DNA from: Myxococcales bacterium | Lineage (GTDB): Bacteria; Myxococcota_A; Polyangia; Polyangiales; Polyangiaceae | Length of the DNA stretch: 64,000 nucleotides | Direction of reading: 5' to 3' | NCBI GenBank assembly: GCA_947473045.1 | Contig: CANJCO010000019.1 | Location: 16,241 to 80,240 of the forward strand | In this document: piece by piece, positions 1 through 9,040 of the stretch | How positions within the stretch are numbered: the stretch's first letter is position 1 | How the letters are laid out: each line of letters starts with the position of its first letter | Position numbers and translations under genes: made by a program | Notes under the pieces: generated by a model | Database searches by the model: none | What the model saw: only the letters and a program-made list of their open reading frames with translations | Told to the model about the DNA's origin: nothing

Positions 1-736
1 CGGTCCACCTCGTAAAAGGTGGGCCTGGCCTCGGTAGCAGGGGCCGCGGCGCGAGGTCGCGAAAGGCCGCCTCGGTTGTGCTCGCTGCTCTCCATGCTGA
101 TTGAGTCGGGCATGATAGCGCCTCCGGGGGTCGATCGGGCCGTATATCGCCCGCACGTCGATTCAGGCGGCGCGCGCCGCGATCGGATTGCATGCTGCAG
201 CGGCCTCGCGTTGCCGCCGCCGCGTCGCCTCCGACCGGGCGTCCGCAGGCACCGAAGCTGCGCGCGGCGCTGCGGGATTGGGCCGGCGTTTACAATCGGC
301 GCGCGCCACCACGAGCCATCGGCGGGCTTGTCGGGGCGCCCGCGCTGAAGACGGCGCGCACTTTCAATTCGACACGGCCGCGGGGCTCGCGCCCTCCCGC
401 GCGATCTCGGTTCTCGGTGTGTATCAGGACGGCAGGATGAACCTCGAGGCCTGGGACGGCGCCGTGGGCCCTGCCGTTACTCGGCGTCCGAGCGACGCAC
501 CGCCTGTGGGATCGCCATGCGCTACAATGGCGCGAGCACAGACCACGCGACTGCGAAATTCGTCCCAAAACTCGCCAATGCACTGCCGTCGGCGCGATGC
601 GGCGGTTGGAGCTGGGCTACCCCGATCGGCGCGGCGCGCGTGCGCGATCCGGGCAGCGAAGGCGCACTTGCGATTTCGGCGCCCTAAGCGTCTCGCTCAA
701 GCGACCGCCCTCCGGAGGCCGCGGGCGACATTTCAG
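1..736. other. Region with no recognisable gene
   Basis: No reading frame here, on either strand, gives a protein with a recognisable domain or a convincing start. The overlapping frames present are Arg/Ala-rich shadows typical of GC-rich non-coding or antisense DNA. No tRNA or rRNA was seen before the tRNA-Gln at 737. The region may be a decayed gene or spacer upstream of the window; I cannot tell which. Confidence 0.5.
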
Positions 737-807
737 TTCGGGCGCAGGGATTCGAACCCCGATAAGGAGCACCAAAAACTCCTGTCCTGCCATTGGACGA
801 CGCCCGA
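737..807 (-). tRNA. tRNA-Gln (anticodon TTG)
   Basis: The minus strand folds into a full cloverleaf. A 7-bp acceptor stem (TCGGGCG with CGCCCGA) is followed by a GTCC/GGAC D stem. The anticodon stem is GGAGT/GCTCC around the loop TTTTGGT, which places TTG at positions 34-36. The T arm carries GTTCGAAT. The discriminator base is A and CCA is not encoded. The TTG anticodon reads CAA, giving glutamine. Confidence 0.95.
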
Positions 808-883
808 GTAGTGGCGCGAAATTAGTCGACCGCGTGCGAAACACAAGCGTCCGTCGCGTCTCGCGCCCTGGCTTGCGGTGCGA

Positions 884-2551
884 TCAGTACGGATTGTCGT
901 CTTCTGCAGCCGGCTTCGGGGCCGGTTTCGGCTTCGGAGTCGGTGCGGTGGTGGGGGCGGTCGTTGCCGCCGGAGCGGGCTTGGTGACGACGGGGCTGGG
1001 AACCGGCTTCGCTGCGGGCTCGGGCGTCGGCGGAATGATCGTCGGGGCGGTGGTCGGCGCAGGCGCGGCGCTGACGCTCGGAGCGGCGTCGACGGCGGGG
1101 GCGCTGGCGCTGGGAGCTGCGGGAGCCGAAGCCGTCGCCGTAGCGGTCGCAGTGACGGCGGCGGTGACGACTGGCGGTGCGCTCGCCGTGGGGGCGGCTG
1201 CTTTCACAGTCTCGGGTGCGACCGGGGCAGGATCGCTCGGGGCGCCGCCGAAAACATTCAACTTGTAGGCGCCAAACAGGCCTGCCGCGACGAGCACGGC
1301 GGCGACCACCCAGGTCGCGCCTCCGCTCTTTTTCTCGGTTGAGGGCGCAGGCGCTGCAGCGGCGGGCTTCGGCGACGGCGGCTTGGCGGGCTCGGGGGCG
1401 GCTGCCGCGACGGGCTTCGGCGACGGCGGCTTGGCGGGCTCTGGGGCTGCTGCCGCGGCGGGCGCTGCAGCAGCAGGCTTGGCGGGCTCGGGGGCGGCGG
1501 CGGGCGGTGCAGGCGCAGCAGCAGGCGCATCGGCCACGGCGGGAGCGGATTTCGCTTCGGCGCCGTCAAGTGCGGGGATGTCGTCGAAGAGCGCCGCGAG
1601 CGCCGACGAACCTGATTTCGCGGGCGTCGGGATGGGCGCCGCAACCGCGGCTGCTTCTGCGGCGGCCGGCGCTTGCTGCCCGTCCGCGGCCTGCTCGGCG
1701 GCGGCAGGCGCAGCAGGAGCCGCTTCGTGCGCGGCGTCGGACTTCGCTTCGTGCGCCGGCACTTCGGCGATGGTCGCGGCAGGCGCCGAAATCGGCTTCG
1801 CGGGCTCGAGCTTGCCGAGCTCTTCGAGCGAGCCGCCGGCCTCCTTCAGCGCCACTTCGAGAAACTCGCTCGCCTGGCGCATCACGGTGCGCTCTTCGGG
1901 GGCCGGCATGTCGCCGACCGAGTCCGTTTCCGGGAAGAACCCGCCCGCTCGCGCTTCGGGGGCCCGCTCGGCCGCCTTGGCAGCGGGCGACTGCGGAACG
2001 GTCGTGTTGAACATGGGCATCGGCGGCATCGACGCAGGCAGCGAGCCGCCGCTGGGGACCGTCCTGTTGATCGACGTGGCGGCGCCAGGCGGCGCGCTCG
2101 CGGGGTGGGCTTCGGCCGCGGCGGGCGCGTCAATCGGCGGGGCGCCCTTCGGGGCGTCGACGGCTCCCTCCGCGGCGGGTTCGCCGACGTCATACGCACC
2201 ACCGGCGCTTCCGTGCTGCGCCACGACCCGCTCGATCAGGTCCCGCGACTTGTCGTCGACCTTGATGAACTTGACGCCCATCCCTGCGGGACGATCGGGC
2301 GTTGCCTGAGACGTCTCGCGTTTCCACACCACGCGTCCGACACCCGCGATCACCGGCTCGTCGGCGGCGAGGCGAATCTCGAACTTGAGCAGCGTGCCCG
2401 ATGCGAACGGGCTGCTGGTCTTGACGAAAAGTCCGCCCCTGGAGACGTCGTACGAGTGGTTGTCGATGAACTCCTCGACGTTGGCACTCTTGAAGCGCAC
2501 GTTCAGGCTGACGAACTTCGTGCGGGGATCTTTGCGCGTATCTTCAGTCAT
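884..2551 (-). CDS. PilZ-domain protein with Pro/Ala-rich linker and C-terminal membrane anchor
   Basis: The protein has 555 residues. Residues ~1-105 form a PilZ domain of the myxobacterial type: an N-terminal basic segment (RKDPR), then DVSRGGLFVKT, which matches the D/NxSxxG part of the c-di-GMP binding signature, and a C-terminal GMGVKFI strand. Residues ~110-400 are low-complexity Pro/Ala/Glu sequence. A hydrophobic segment (TWVVAAVLVAAGLFGAYKL, ~residues 407-425) is followed by another ~125 residues rich in Pro/Ala/Thr ending DDNPY. I infer a c-di-GMP-responsive protein with the PilZ domain in the cytoplasm and the tail across the inner membrane. Its output partner is unknown. It lies alone, in the same orientation as the next gene upstream. 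Confidence 0.85.
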   Translation of the reverse strand: MTEDTRKDPRTKFVSLNVRFKSANVEEFIDNHSYDVSRGGLFVKTSSPFASGTLLKFEIRLAADEPVIAGVGRVVWKRETSQATPDRPAGMGVKFIKVDDKSRDLIERVVAQHGSAGGAYDVGEPAAEGAVDAPKGAPPIDAPAAAEAHPASAPPGAATSINRTVPSGGSLPASMPPMPMFNTTVPQSPAAKAAERAPEARAGGFFPETDSVGDMPAPEERTVMRQASEFLEVALKEAGGSLEELGKLEPAKPISAPAATIAEVPAHEAKSDAAHEAAPAAPAAAEQAADGQQAPAAAEAAAVAAPIPTPAKSGSSALAALFDDIPALDGAEAKSAPAVADAPAAAPAPPAAAPEPAKPAAAAPAAAAAPEPAKPPSPKPVAAAAPEPAKPPSPKPAAAAPAPSTEKKSGGATWVVAAVLVAAGLFGAYKLNVFGGAPSDPAPVAPETVKAAAPTASAPPVVTAAVTATATATASAPAAPSASAPAVDAAPSVSAAPAPTTAPTIIPPTPEPAAKPVPSPVVTKPAPAATTAPTTAPTPKPKPAPKPAAEDDNPY

Positions 2552-2646
2552 GGGGCCGTCATGCTACCGCCCTACCGGGCCGGACGCTACGGTCAGCGTT
2601 CGGCAGGGCGACAGCCGCCGGAGGCCAGCGGCCCGGCGCCAAACGC

Positions 2647-3888
2647 TCAGCGCTTCGCGGCGGCGGGCTTTGCGGCCTTTGTTGCCTTGCCGGGCCTGGC
2701 CGCGGTCGTCGACTTTCCAACCTTCTTGCCCTTCGGCAGATCGTACTCGATCGTCGGCGCGAGCGAGCGCCTGCGCTTGTCGACCTCTTTTTGCAGCGCG
2801 AGCACGGCCTCGCCCCGCGCGTCGTAGAGCCGCCGCGGCTTGCGGTGCACCGCGGGATCGCTGAGCAGCGCGTACACGAGCCACGGAAACACCGCCGTCA
2901 CGTCGGTGTGCACATAGACGCTGCCCGTTTGCACGCTCTCGGCCGAGACCTTGCCCCACGTGTGCCCCTCACCGGCCGGGCACGAGCTCAGCGCGCCGTT
3001 GTCGACCGGATCGACACAGAACTGCACGTCGACGTCGAACCCGTGTGTGGGGACTCCCAGAATTTGGTCGAGGAGCGGCTCGCCTTGAAGGGTGTAGTTC
3101 TTGGGAACTCCACCTCCCAGAATCCAGATCGCCATCCGCTTCTTCAGGCGGCCGAAGCAGTGGTGCTGCATCGCGCCCATCTCAAATACGTCGTCGTTAA
3201 TGTCGATCTCGAGCTTGAACGCGTCGCCCAGCATGCGCCTTAGCTTGACGATGTTCAGGAAGATCGATCCGTCCTGCACGGCGCCCACGAAGATGGGAAC
3301 CCCGAACTTGTAGGCTGTCGAGAGCAGCGAGGGCTCCTTCACCCCGAGCGCGTTTTCGATCTCGAAAATGTTCTTGCCGAGCAGGTAGTGCAGCTCGACC
3401 GTAGTCATTTTCTTCTGAAACTCGGGCTTGCGCAAAATCGCGCTAAACAGCTTGTCGGTCTCGAGGAGCGTCTCCTCCCAGAATCCCAGATCGTAGATGC
3501 GAATGATGCGCGCGAGGCGATATTGCAGGTCTCCCGCGTTGGGTTCGATTTCGCGAATGCGGTGGCCGATGATGCGGTGGGCGTCGTGGTAGAGGTTGGC
3601 GCCGGTGGTCGTGATGCAGTCGACGAGGCCGCGCTCGATGAGCGGGATCAGGCACGACTGATGAAGGCCGGCCGGCGTCATCGCGCCCGAGAACGTCAGG
3701 AACGTGCAGAAGTCCTGACGCGAGACTTTGCTCATCAGCTCGAACGCAGTTCGTTCCTGTCGCCCCACGTAGGCCGGGAACATGTTGGCGATCACGTCGG
3801 CGGGTTTTTCCTTGCCGGTGATGCCTGTAGGATGCACGTTTTTTGCGCGCTCGAACTGCTTGCGAAGGACGGTCTTTTGCGGGGCCAT
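2647..3888 (-). CDS. Deoxyhypusine synthase-like protein
   Basis: The protein has 413 residues and belongs to the deoxyhypusine synthase family. That enzyme moves the aminobutyl group of spermidine onto an acceptor using NAD; eukaryotes and archaea modify eIF5A this way. Visible family landmarks are TTGANLYHDAH, FVGAVQDGSIFLN and WGKVSAESVQTGSV, the last carrying the candidate active-site Lys. Bacteria lack eIF5A, and bacterial relatives are known or proposed to act in homospermidine or related polyamine synthesis, so the substrate here is open. The C-terminus (~30 residues) is a Lys/Ala-rich tail. I chose ATG 3888 (MAPQKTVLRKQ) because the upstream in-frame extension has no family resemblance and is Arg-rich. 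Confidence 0.85.
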   Translation of the reverse strand: MAPQKTVLRKQFERAKNVHPTGITGKEKPADVIANMFPAYVGRQERTAFELMSKVSRQDFCTFLTFSGAMTPAGLHQSCLIPLIERGLVDCITTTGANLYHDAHRIIGHRIREIEPNAGDLQYRLARIIRIYDLGFWEETLLETDKLFSAILRKPEFQKKMTTVELHYLLGKNIFEIENALGVKEPSLLSTAYKFGVPIFVGAVQDGSIFLNIVKLRRMLGDAFKLEIDINDDVFEMGAMQHHCFGRLKKRMAIWILGGGVPKNYTLQGEPLLDQILGVPTHGFDVDVQFCVDPVDNGALSSCPAGEGHTWGKVSAESVQTGSVYVHTDVTAVFPWLVYALLSDPAVHRKPRRLYDARGEAVLALQKEVDKRRRSLAPTIEYDLPKGKKVGKSTTAARPGKATKAAKPAAAKR

Positions 3889-3972
3889 GGTGTCGCGTTT
3901 CTTGGCGAAGGTGCGGCGCGGCGTCAAGTCGCGTAACGTGCATTGCGCATGTGGGAGCGGAGCTTCGTGGCC

Positions 3973-4161
3973 ATGAGCGTCGCCGTAGGTGAGCCTCCGG
4001 GCGCTGTGACGGGCGCGCTCGGGCAGGGGCCGACCGGCGGGGCCGACGCGCTGCTCGAGGCGTTGCGCCACCCCGATCGCTACGCGAAGGCGTCGGCGCT
4101 CGCGCTGCCGCTTGCGGAGATCGCGGGCGACCTCGCATCGCTGGAGCTGTCGTGTCTCTGA
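3973..4161 (+). CDS. Small hypothetical protein preceding an SctL/FliH-like gene
   Basis: The 62-residue reading frame starts at ATG 3973, with GGAGCGGA about 13 nt upstream. Its stop overlaps the GTG start of the SctL/FliH-like gene by 10 bp, which suggests translational coupling. The first 30 residues are Gly/Ala-rich. The last 32 (ADALLEALRHPD...LASLEL) are predicted helical with regular Leu/Ala spacing. I do not recognise a family. In type III secretion operons short helical proteins often precede SctL, but no sequence motif proves that here. An ATG at 3949 is an alternative start. Confidence 0.5.
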   Translation: MSVAVGEPPGAVTGALGQGPTGGADALLEALRHPDRYAKASALALPLAEIAGDLASLELSCL

Positions 4162-4793
4162 CGCGCGCGCGGATCGTGCGCGGGCCCGTTGATGCCGAGG
4201 CTGCCCCCGCGACCCTCGGCGTGCCGCCCGCGGTTCGCAGTCGCGTCGCGCGCGAGCGGGCCGATGCGGTGCGTGAGGGTGAGGCCATCGTGGCCGAGGC
4301 GGCGAAGCGGGCGGCCGAGCTGCTGGAGGGGGCCGCGGCGCAGGCGGCCCAGGCGGCGGCGCTTGCTTCGCGCGAGGCCGAGCTGCGCGAGGAGGCGCGG
4401 TTCGCGGCTGCGTGGATCGCGCTCCGTGCGCGCGAAGAGGCGGCGGCCGAAGGCGCCCTCGAGCGGTCGGTTGCGCTGGCCGTGGTGCTGGCCGAGCGCA
4501 TCGTCGGAGCGTCGATCGCCGCTGATTCCAGCCAGATCGCTGCGCTCGCGTCGCAGGCTCTGGCCGAGGCCGCGGGCGCCCGTCGCGTGGCCATCGAGGC
4601 GCATCCGCTCGACGCAGGCGCCCTGTTGGCGCACATTGCCCACTTCGCGCCGCTGCCCGTCGAAGTCTCAGAGAACCCTGAGCTCACCCGCGGCTCGCTC
4701 CTGCTCCACACCGACCTCGGAACCCTTGATGCCAAGCTCGCCCCCCGAATCGAGCGACTCGCCGCAGCCCTCGCGGGAGCCCTCCGAAAGTAG
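4152..4793 (+). CDS. SctL/FliH-family stator protein
   Basis: The protein has 213 residues and starts at GTG 4152. Residues ~30-110 form an Ala/Glu/Arg-rich helical coiled coil. The C-terminal half has the FliH/SctL pattern: AVVLAERIVGASIAADS, then RRVAIEAHPLDAGAL, then a Gly/Ser strand (LTRGSLLLHTDLGTLDAKL) and a final amphipathic helix. FliH and SctL are the peripheral stators that regulate the export ATPase (FliI/SctN) at the cytoplasmic face of flagellar or type III export systems. No other export gene is visible nearby, so the gene is either an outlier of a dispersed T3SS or repurposed. It overlaps the next gene's proposed start by 65 bp. Confidence 0.75.
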   Translation: MSLTRARIVRGPVDAEAAPATLGVPPAVRSRVARERADAVREGEAIVAEAAKRAAELLEGAAAQAAQAAALASREAELREEARFAAAWIALRAREEAAAEGALERSVALAVVLAERIVGASIAADSSQIAALASQALAEAAGARRVAIEAHPLDAGALLAHIAHFAPLPVEVSENPELTRGSLLLHTDLGTLDAKLAPRIERLAAALAGALRK

Positions 4794-5904
4794 CGCGCCC
4801 CAGGCGCCCCGATCGATTCGCCGCAACGTTCTGCTCTTTGTCGCGACCATCGCGAGCGTGGTTTTCGTGGGGTCGGGCTTCGATCTCTCGGCCCCGCACG
4901 TGCCTTCGCGCGCGCAATGGCTCGACGGGCTGCAGTACGCGGCAGGGCTGCTCGGTGTGCTCGTCGCGCACGAGACCGGGCACTACGTCGCGGCCCGCCT
5001 GCACCGCGTCGACGCCTCGCCACCGTTCTTCATTCCGCTGCCGCTGGGCCTCGGCACGATGGGCGCCGTCATTCGCATGCGCGGACGCATCGCCACGCGC
5101 GCTGCGCTGCTCGACATCGGGGCGTCCGGCCCGCTCGCCGGGCTCATGGTCGCGTTCCCCGTGTACGCATGGGGCGTCGCGCACTCGAAGCTGATCGCGC
5201 TCGACGACGGCAAGGCCTACGAGCAGCTCGGCTCGTCGCTCGCGGTGCGCGCGATCGAGCATTTTTTTGGTCCGCATGTGCCGGCGGGAATGGACGTGCT
5301 GCTGTCACCGGCGGCGTTTGGCGCGTGGGCCGGCATGCTGGTGACCATGCTCAACCTGCTCCCCGTGGGACAGCTCGACGGCGGACACGTGGCCTACGCG
5401 CTCTTCGGCCCGAAGCAGGACGCGTTCGCGCGCAACGTGCACCGCGCGCTTCTCGCGGTATTTTTTGCAAGTGTTGCAGGATACACGTTTCGGGATTGGC
5501 GCGCCGGCATCGGGCTGGCGCACTTTGCGAAGAACGTCGGCAACTCGGTGTTTTGGCTGGCGTGGTTTCTGGTGCTGCCGATCCTTGGCATGGTCGCGGC
5601 GCGCAGCGACGACAAGCCAGCCGGCCAGGTGTCGCTGCGGACGCGCGTCGTGTCGCTCGTCGGTCTGCTCGCGATGGCGTCGCTTGGCGGCGAGCGGCAC
5701 GGCGGGCTCGCGTGGCTCGGGTTCTTCGGCGGTCTCGCCCTGCTGCTGGCCATGGAAGCGCGCGGCGGCACGCTCACGCCGCACGCGCTGTTCGAGCATC
5801 CGGCGACGGGCGCGGAGCCGCTGGGGCGCGGTCGCAAGGCCGTCGCCGTGCTCACGCTCGCGATGTTCGTGGCCCTGTTTATGCCCACGCCCATCAGCAT
5901 GTGA
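4729..5904 (+). CDS. Site-2 protease family protein (peptidase M50)
   Basis: The 391-residue protein has several membrane segments and both hallmarks of intramembrane zinc metalloproteases. HETGHYVAARLH (HExxH) lies in an early membrane segment. NLLPVGQLDGGHVAYALFG, the LDG motif carrying the third zinc ligand, lies in a later one. The family cleaves membrane-embedded substrates such as anti-sigma factors, but no candidate substrate gene is adjacent. ATG 4729 (MPSSPPESSDSP) overlaps the SctL-like gene by 65 bp. It is preferred because the first membrane helix (NVLLFVATIASVVFVG) begins only ~33 residues later and no better start lies beyond the upstream stop. Confidence 0.87.
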   Translation: MPSSPPESSDSPQPSREPSESSAPQAPRSIRRNVLLFVATIASVVFVGSGFDLSAPHVPSRAQWLDGLQYAAGLLGVLVAHETGHYVAARLHRVDASPPFFIPLPLGLGTMGAVIRMRGRIATRAALLDIGASGPLAGLMVAFPVYAWGVAHSKLIALDDGKAYEQLGSSLAVRAIEHFFGPHVPAGMDVLLSPAAFGAWAGMLVTMLNLLPVGQLDGGHVAYALFGPKQDAFARNVHRALLAVFFASVAGYTFRDWRAGIGLAHFAKNVGNSVFWLAWFLVLPILGMVAARSDDKPAGQVSLRTRVVSLVGLLAMASLGGERHGGLAWLGFFGGLALLLAMEARGGTLTPHALFEHPATGAEPLGRGRKAVAVLTLAMFVALFMPTPISM

Positions 5905-5970
5905 ACGCGCAGCACCCCGCGCGCCTGCGGGCCGATCAACAACGTCGGCCGACTGCGCCGCGCGTTCAGT

Positions 5971-6213
5971 TCAGTCGATGACGACTTCGAAGTCTTCGGT
6001 CACCGGGTTGGCCAGCATCGCGTCGGCCATTTTTTCGAGGCGGGGCTTGAGGTCCGCCGCGTGGGCGTCGTCGAGCTCGACCTCGATGAGCTTGCCGATG
6101 CGAACGCCCTTCACGCCCTCGAAGCCGAGCCGCTCGAGCGCGCGCCGAACGGCGTCTCCCTGCGGATCGAGAACTTCGGTCTTGAGCCGAACGATGACGT
6201 GCGCCTTGGCCAT
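5971..6213 (-). CDS. purS: Phosphoribosylformylglycinamidine synthase subunit PurS
   Basis: The 80-residue protein matches PurS in length and sequence throughout: an AHVIVRLKTEVLDPQGDAV start, a GVRIGKLIEVEL core strand and an NPVTEDFEVVI end. PurS bridges PurL and PurQ in the ATP-dependent conversion of FGAR to FGAM in purine synthesis. The start is ATG 6213 with a purine-rich GGAAG upstream. The gene lies 12 bp after purC on the same strand, so the two are almost certainly co-transcribed. purQ and purL are not in the window. Confidence 0.95.
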   Translation of the reverse strand: MAKAHVIVRLKTEVLDPQGDAVRRALERLGFEGVKGVRIGKLIEVELDDAHAADLKPRLEKMADAMLANPVTEDFEVVID

Positions 6214-6225
6214 GGGGGGCTTCCT

Positions 6226-7185
6226 TTAGATGTGAAGGTTCTTGCGAATGCGTTCGATCGGCGGAGCCTCGTCGGGCACGAAGGGCTGCCCGGTGATGCG
6301 CTCGAAGGCCTCGATGTACCGGAGCGCAGCGCCCACGCGCACATCGTCGGGCAGGGGCATGGGCTCGCCGTCGCCGCGGTAACCCTGCTCGGTGTAAAAC
6401 CGGCGCACGAAGTCTTTGTCGAGCGGCTCGGGATCGAGCCCCTGCTCGAACCGCGACTCATAGCTTTGGGCGTGCCAGAAACGCGACGAGTCGGGCGTGT
6501 GAATCTCGTCGATGACGATCACGCGGCCGTCTTTGGTCTTTCCGAACTCGTACTTCGTGTCGACCAGAATGAGGCCGCGCGCCGCGCAGGCGGCCTGTCC
6601 CGCCGAAAACAGACGCATGGCGATCTCGGCGGCTTCGTCGAAGTCTTCGGGCGTCACCTGTCCGAGCGCGAGGATCTCTTCGCGCGAGCCCGAGACGTCG
6701 TGCTGGCCTTTGGGAGCCTTCGTGGCGGGCGTGAGGATCGGCGCCGGCAAGTGCTGGTTCTTGCGCAGTCCGTCGGGCAGTGTGTGACCGCAGAAGTTGC
6801 GCTCGCCCCTCGCGTAGTGCGTCCAGATCGACGTCGAGGTAGAGCCGGTCACGTAGGCGCGCACCACCATCTCGACCAGCAGGGGCTCGCACTCGATGCA
6901 CGCGAGCACGTTCGGATCAGGCGTCGACAGAAAGTGGTTGGGCGCAACCTCTCGGGTCGCCTCGAACCAGTGCGCGGCGAGCCGGTTGAGCACTTGACCC
7001 TTGAAGGGGATCGTCCCCAGCACGCGATCGAAGGCGCTGATGCGATCGGTGACGACGATCAGGCGCCTCCCGTCGCGCGTGTAGTTGTCGCGAACCTTGC
7101 CTTCGTATTTTTCGCCGAGCTCGCGAAAATCCGTGGCGTCGAGCGTGCGCGTGAGGGCTTGCCTGAGCGTGGCTTCGTCGACCAT
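6226..7185 (-). CDS. purC: SAICAR synthase (phosphoribosylaminoimidazole-succinocarboxamide synthase)
   Basis: The 319-residue protein joins CAIR and aspartate using ATP in de novo purine synthesis. The sequence shows the ATP-grasp-like N-terminal signature GKVRDNYT, the [10 protein letters not shown] stretch, [14 protein letters not shown] and LVDTKYEFG, and the Mg/ATP motif [14 protein letters not shown], all typical of PurC. It is the longer form (~300 residues) rather than the ~240-residue enterobacterial form. The start is ATG 7185 and the gene is followed by purS. The plus-strand tRNA-Leu lies about 100 bp upstream in the divergent direction. Confidence 0.96.
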   Translation of the reverse strand: MVDEATLRQALTRTLDATDFRELGEKYEGKVRDNYTRDGRRLIVVTDRISAFDRVLGTIPFKGQVLNRLAAHWFEATREVAPNHFLSTPDPNVLACIECEPLLVEMVVRAYVTGSTSTSIWTHYARGERNFCGHTLPDGLRKNQHLPAPILTPATKAPKGQHDVSGSREEILALGQVTPEDFDEAAEIAMRLFSAGQAACAARGLILVDTKYEFGKTKDGRVIVIDEIHTPDSSRFWHAQSYESRFEQGLDPEPLDKDFVRRFYTEQGYRGDGEPMPLPDDVRVGAALRYIEAFERITGQPFVPDEAPPIERIRKNLHI

Positions 7186-7287
7186 CTTGCGCGGCTTCTA
7201 GCCCATCTCGCGCGCCGAGTCATGCCGCGCGGCAATCGGCAGCCCAAACCTTGCTCGCGCTCGTGTAAGGTGCGCGGGCGCAACCTG

Positions 7288-7368
7288 GCACGGGTGGCGG
7301 AATGGCAGACGCAGTGGATTTAGGTTCCACCGCCGAGAGGCGTAAGGGTTCAAGTCCCTTCCCGTGCA
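7288..7368 (+). tRNA. tRNA-Leu (anticodon TAG)
   Basis: A class II cloverleaf is visible. GCACGGG pairs with CCCGTGC in the acceptor stem. The anticodon stem GTGGA/TCCAC encloses TTTAGGT (anticodon TAG, reading CUA). A long variable arm (GCCGAGAGGCG) follows, and the T loop contains GTTCAAGTC. The discriminator base is A and CCA is not encoded. The long variable arm together with the anticodon identifies leucine. Confidence 0.96.
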
Positions 7369-7409
7369 CCGGCCGCCTCGTGGGCGGCCCCTCGGCCGCG
7401 CGCGATTGC

Positions 7410-8942
7410 CTAAACCGACGCTGCGTAGAAGGCGCCCACGTCGGCGCGGAAGGCGCGGCGCGAGGCCTCCCATGCATAGTACATGTGACCTCCGAGGTAG
7501 CTGGTCATCACGAGCCGCTCGCGCTGCGACGGCTGCAGGCGCATGAGCTGCGCGAGGCGCGCGCTGGCGAAGTAGGGCGTGACGAGATCGTAGTAGCCGT
7601 GGGTGATCATCACCCGCATGTGCGGGTTTAGCGCCATGCCGTAGCGGAGATCGTCAGTGGCGCCGACTTGCAGCTCGAACGCGTGTTTGCGCCCGTCGAG
7701 CTTCCACGTGTTGTTGACCTCGAAGCTGAGCAGTCGGTAGTCGCGGTCGGTCTCGAGGCCGAGGGTCGTGCGCAGGTGGGCGTTGATGCCCGCGGTGAAG
7801 GCGCGCTCGACGGCGAACAGCGTCGGGTCGGCGCCGTGGAACGAGTCGCGATCCGAAAACGGGTCGATCGCGAGCATGCTCGCGTCGTAGAGCCCGCAGA
7901 CCACGCGCTGCTCGCGGAGCAGCTCGCGCACGAACGCCTCGCGCGTGACGCGTCCGCCGCGCTCGCGGACGAACGCCTCGGGCAGCCCGATCAGGGCCGC
8001 CGCCTGATGGCAAATCGACGTGTATTCAGCGTCGCTGAGACCACGGCCGCGAATGAGCAGGCTCGCGAGCGGGCCAGTCGCGAAGGCCTCGGCTTGCTCG
8101 CGCGCGCCCTCGGCGGTCGTTCCGGCCGCGAAGCCCCTGCTCCTGCCGTGATGCAGCGCCGACAGCGCCATCGACGGAAACAGCTCGAGCCAGTGCAGCG
8201 CGTCGTAGTCGCCGCCGTCGAGCAGGTGCAGCTCCATCGCGGGTGAAATGAGCATCGCGCCCGACAGGCCGACGCCGTAGCCTTGCTGCAGCAGGCGGGT
8301 GAGCTTGGCCGCGCGGAAGCCGCCGTAGCTCTCGCCGGCGATGAACACCGGGTTGGTCCACAGCTGGTGCTTCGAGAGAAACCGGCTGATGAACTCGCCG
8401 AGCGACTCGAGATCGCGGCTCATCGTGAAAAACTCGTGGTCGGCTTCTTTCGGCGCTGCGGGGGCTGCGGCCTTCGCGTCGGTGCTCGGCGCAGCGTCTG
8501 CAGCGGGGGCAGCGATCGTGCGGCTGAAGCCGGTGCCGATCGGATCGATGAACACCAAATCGGTGAACGCGAGCCACGTCTCGAGGTTGTCGACGAGGCG
8601 CGCGGGCGGCTTCGGCAGCGAGCCGTCGGCGTTGAAATGCACGCGCCGCGGACCGAGCGCGCCCACGTGCAGATACGCCGACGCCGCGCCCGGGCCGCCG
8701 TTGAACACGAACGTCACCGGTCGGTCGGCGCGACGTCCGCTCGCCATGCGGTAGTGCACATGAAACATCTCGGCGACGGGCTTGTCGTCCTTGCGAAGGA
8801 TCATCCAGTCGGCGGTGGCCTCGCACCGCGCGTCGCCCGCGCCCGGCAGCGCGACGGTCAGCTCGCGCGAGGCGCCTTTAAGCGCGCCCGCAGGTGAGGG
8901 GTCTTTGTCCTTGTCCCTGGTGTCCTTTGCTTGCTCAGCCAT
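7410..8942 (-). CDS. Serine carboxypeptidase-like protein (peptidase S10)
   Basis: The 510-residue alpha/beta hydrolase belongs to the S10 family, serine carboxypeptidases that remove C-terminal residues. Family landmarks are NGGPGAAS (residues ~81-88, oxyanion region), DPIGTGFS, the nucleophile Ser205 in GESYGG, the catalytic Asp452 in HGYYDLVTPY and His486 in GGHMYY. There is no signal peptide. The N-terminus is highly charged (MAEQAKDTRDKDKD), so the enzyme appears cytoplasmic, unlike vacuolar or secreted eukaryotic relatives. It is transcribed away from the GxGYxYP gene with which it shares a ~100-bp upstream region. Confidence 0.9.
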   Translation of the reverse strand: MAEQAKDTRDKDKDPSPAGALKGASRELTVALPGAGDARCEATADWMILRKDDKPVAEMFHVHYRMASGRRADRPVTFVFNGGPGAASAYLHVGALGPRRVHFNADGSLPKPPARLVDNLETWLAFTDLVFIDPIGTGFSRTIAAPAADAAPSTDAKAAAPAAPKEADHEFFTMSRDLESLGEFISRFLSKHQLWTNPVFIAGESYGGFRAAKLTRLLQQGYGVGLSGAMLISPAMELHLLDGGDYDALHWLELFPSMALSALHHGRSRGFAAGTTAEGAREQAEAFATGPLASLLIRGRGLSDAEYTSICHQAAALIGLPEAFVRERGGRVTREAFVRELLREQRVVCGLYDASMLAIDPFSDRDSFHGADPTLFAVERAFTAGINAHLRTTLGLETDRDYRLLSFEVNNTWKLDGRKHAFELQVGATDDLRYGMALNPHMRVMITHGYYDLVTPYFASARLAQLMRLQPSQRERLVMTSYLGGHMYYAWEASRRAFRADVGAFYAASV

Positions 8943-9040
8943 GTCGGCAGGGTAGCGCGTGCGGACTGCGCGGGCCCTGCCAATTGCTCGCGGCCAGCCA
9001 GGTCTCTTTCGCGGTGTCGCCGCGCGAGTATGCTCCCATC

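Noticed and set aside
188..811. Long plus-strand open frame before the PilZ gene
   Set aside because: Arg/Ala-rich with no domain, it overlaps the tRNA-Gln and has composition typical of GC-rich shadow frames.
1383..2827. Overlapping plus-strand frames antisense to the PilZ gene
   Set aside because: Low-complexity Arg/Gly/Ala sequences mirroring the Pro/Ala-rich coding strand; no start signal or family.
4152..4793. Complete type III secretion or flagellar locus
   Set aside because: Only one SctL/FliH-like gene is found, with no ATPase, ring, needle or flagellin genes in the window.
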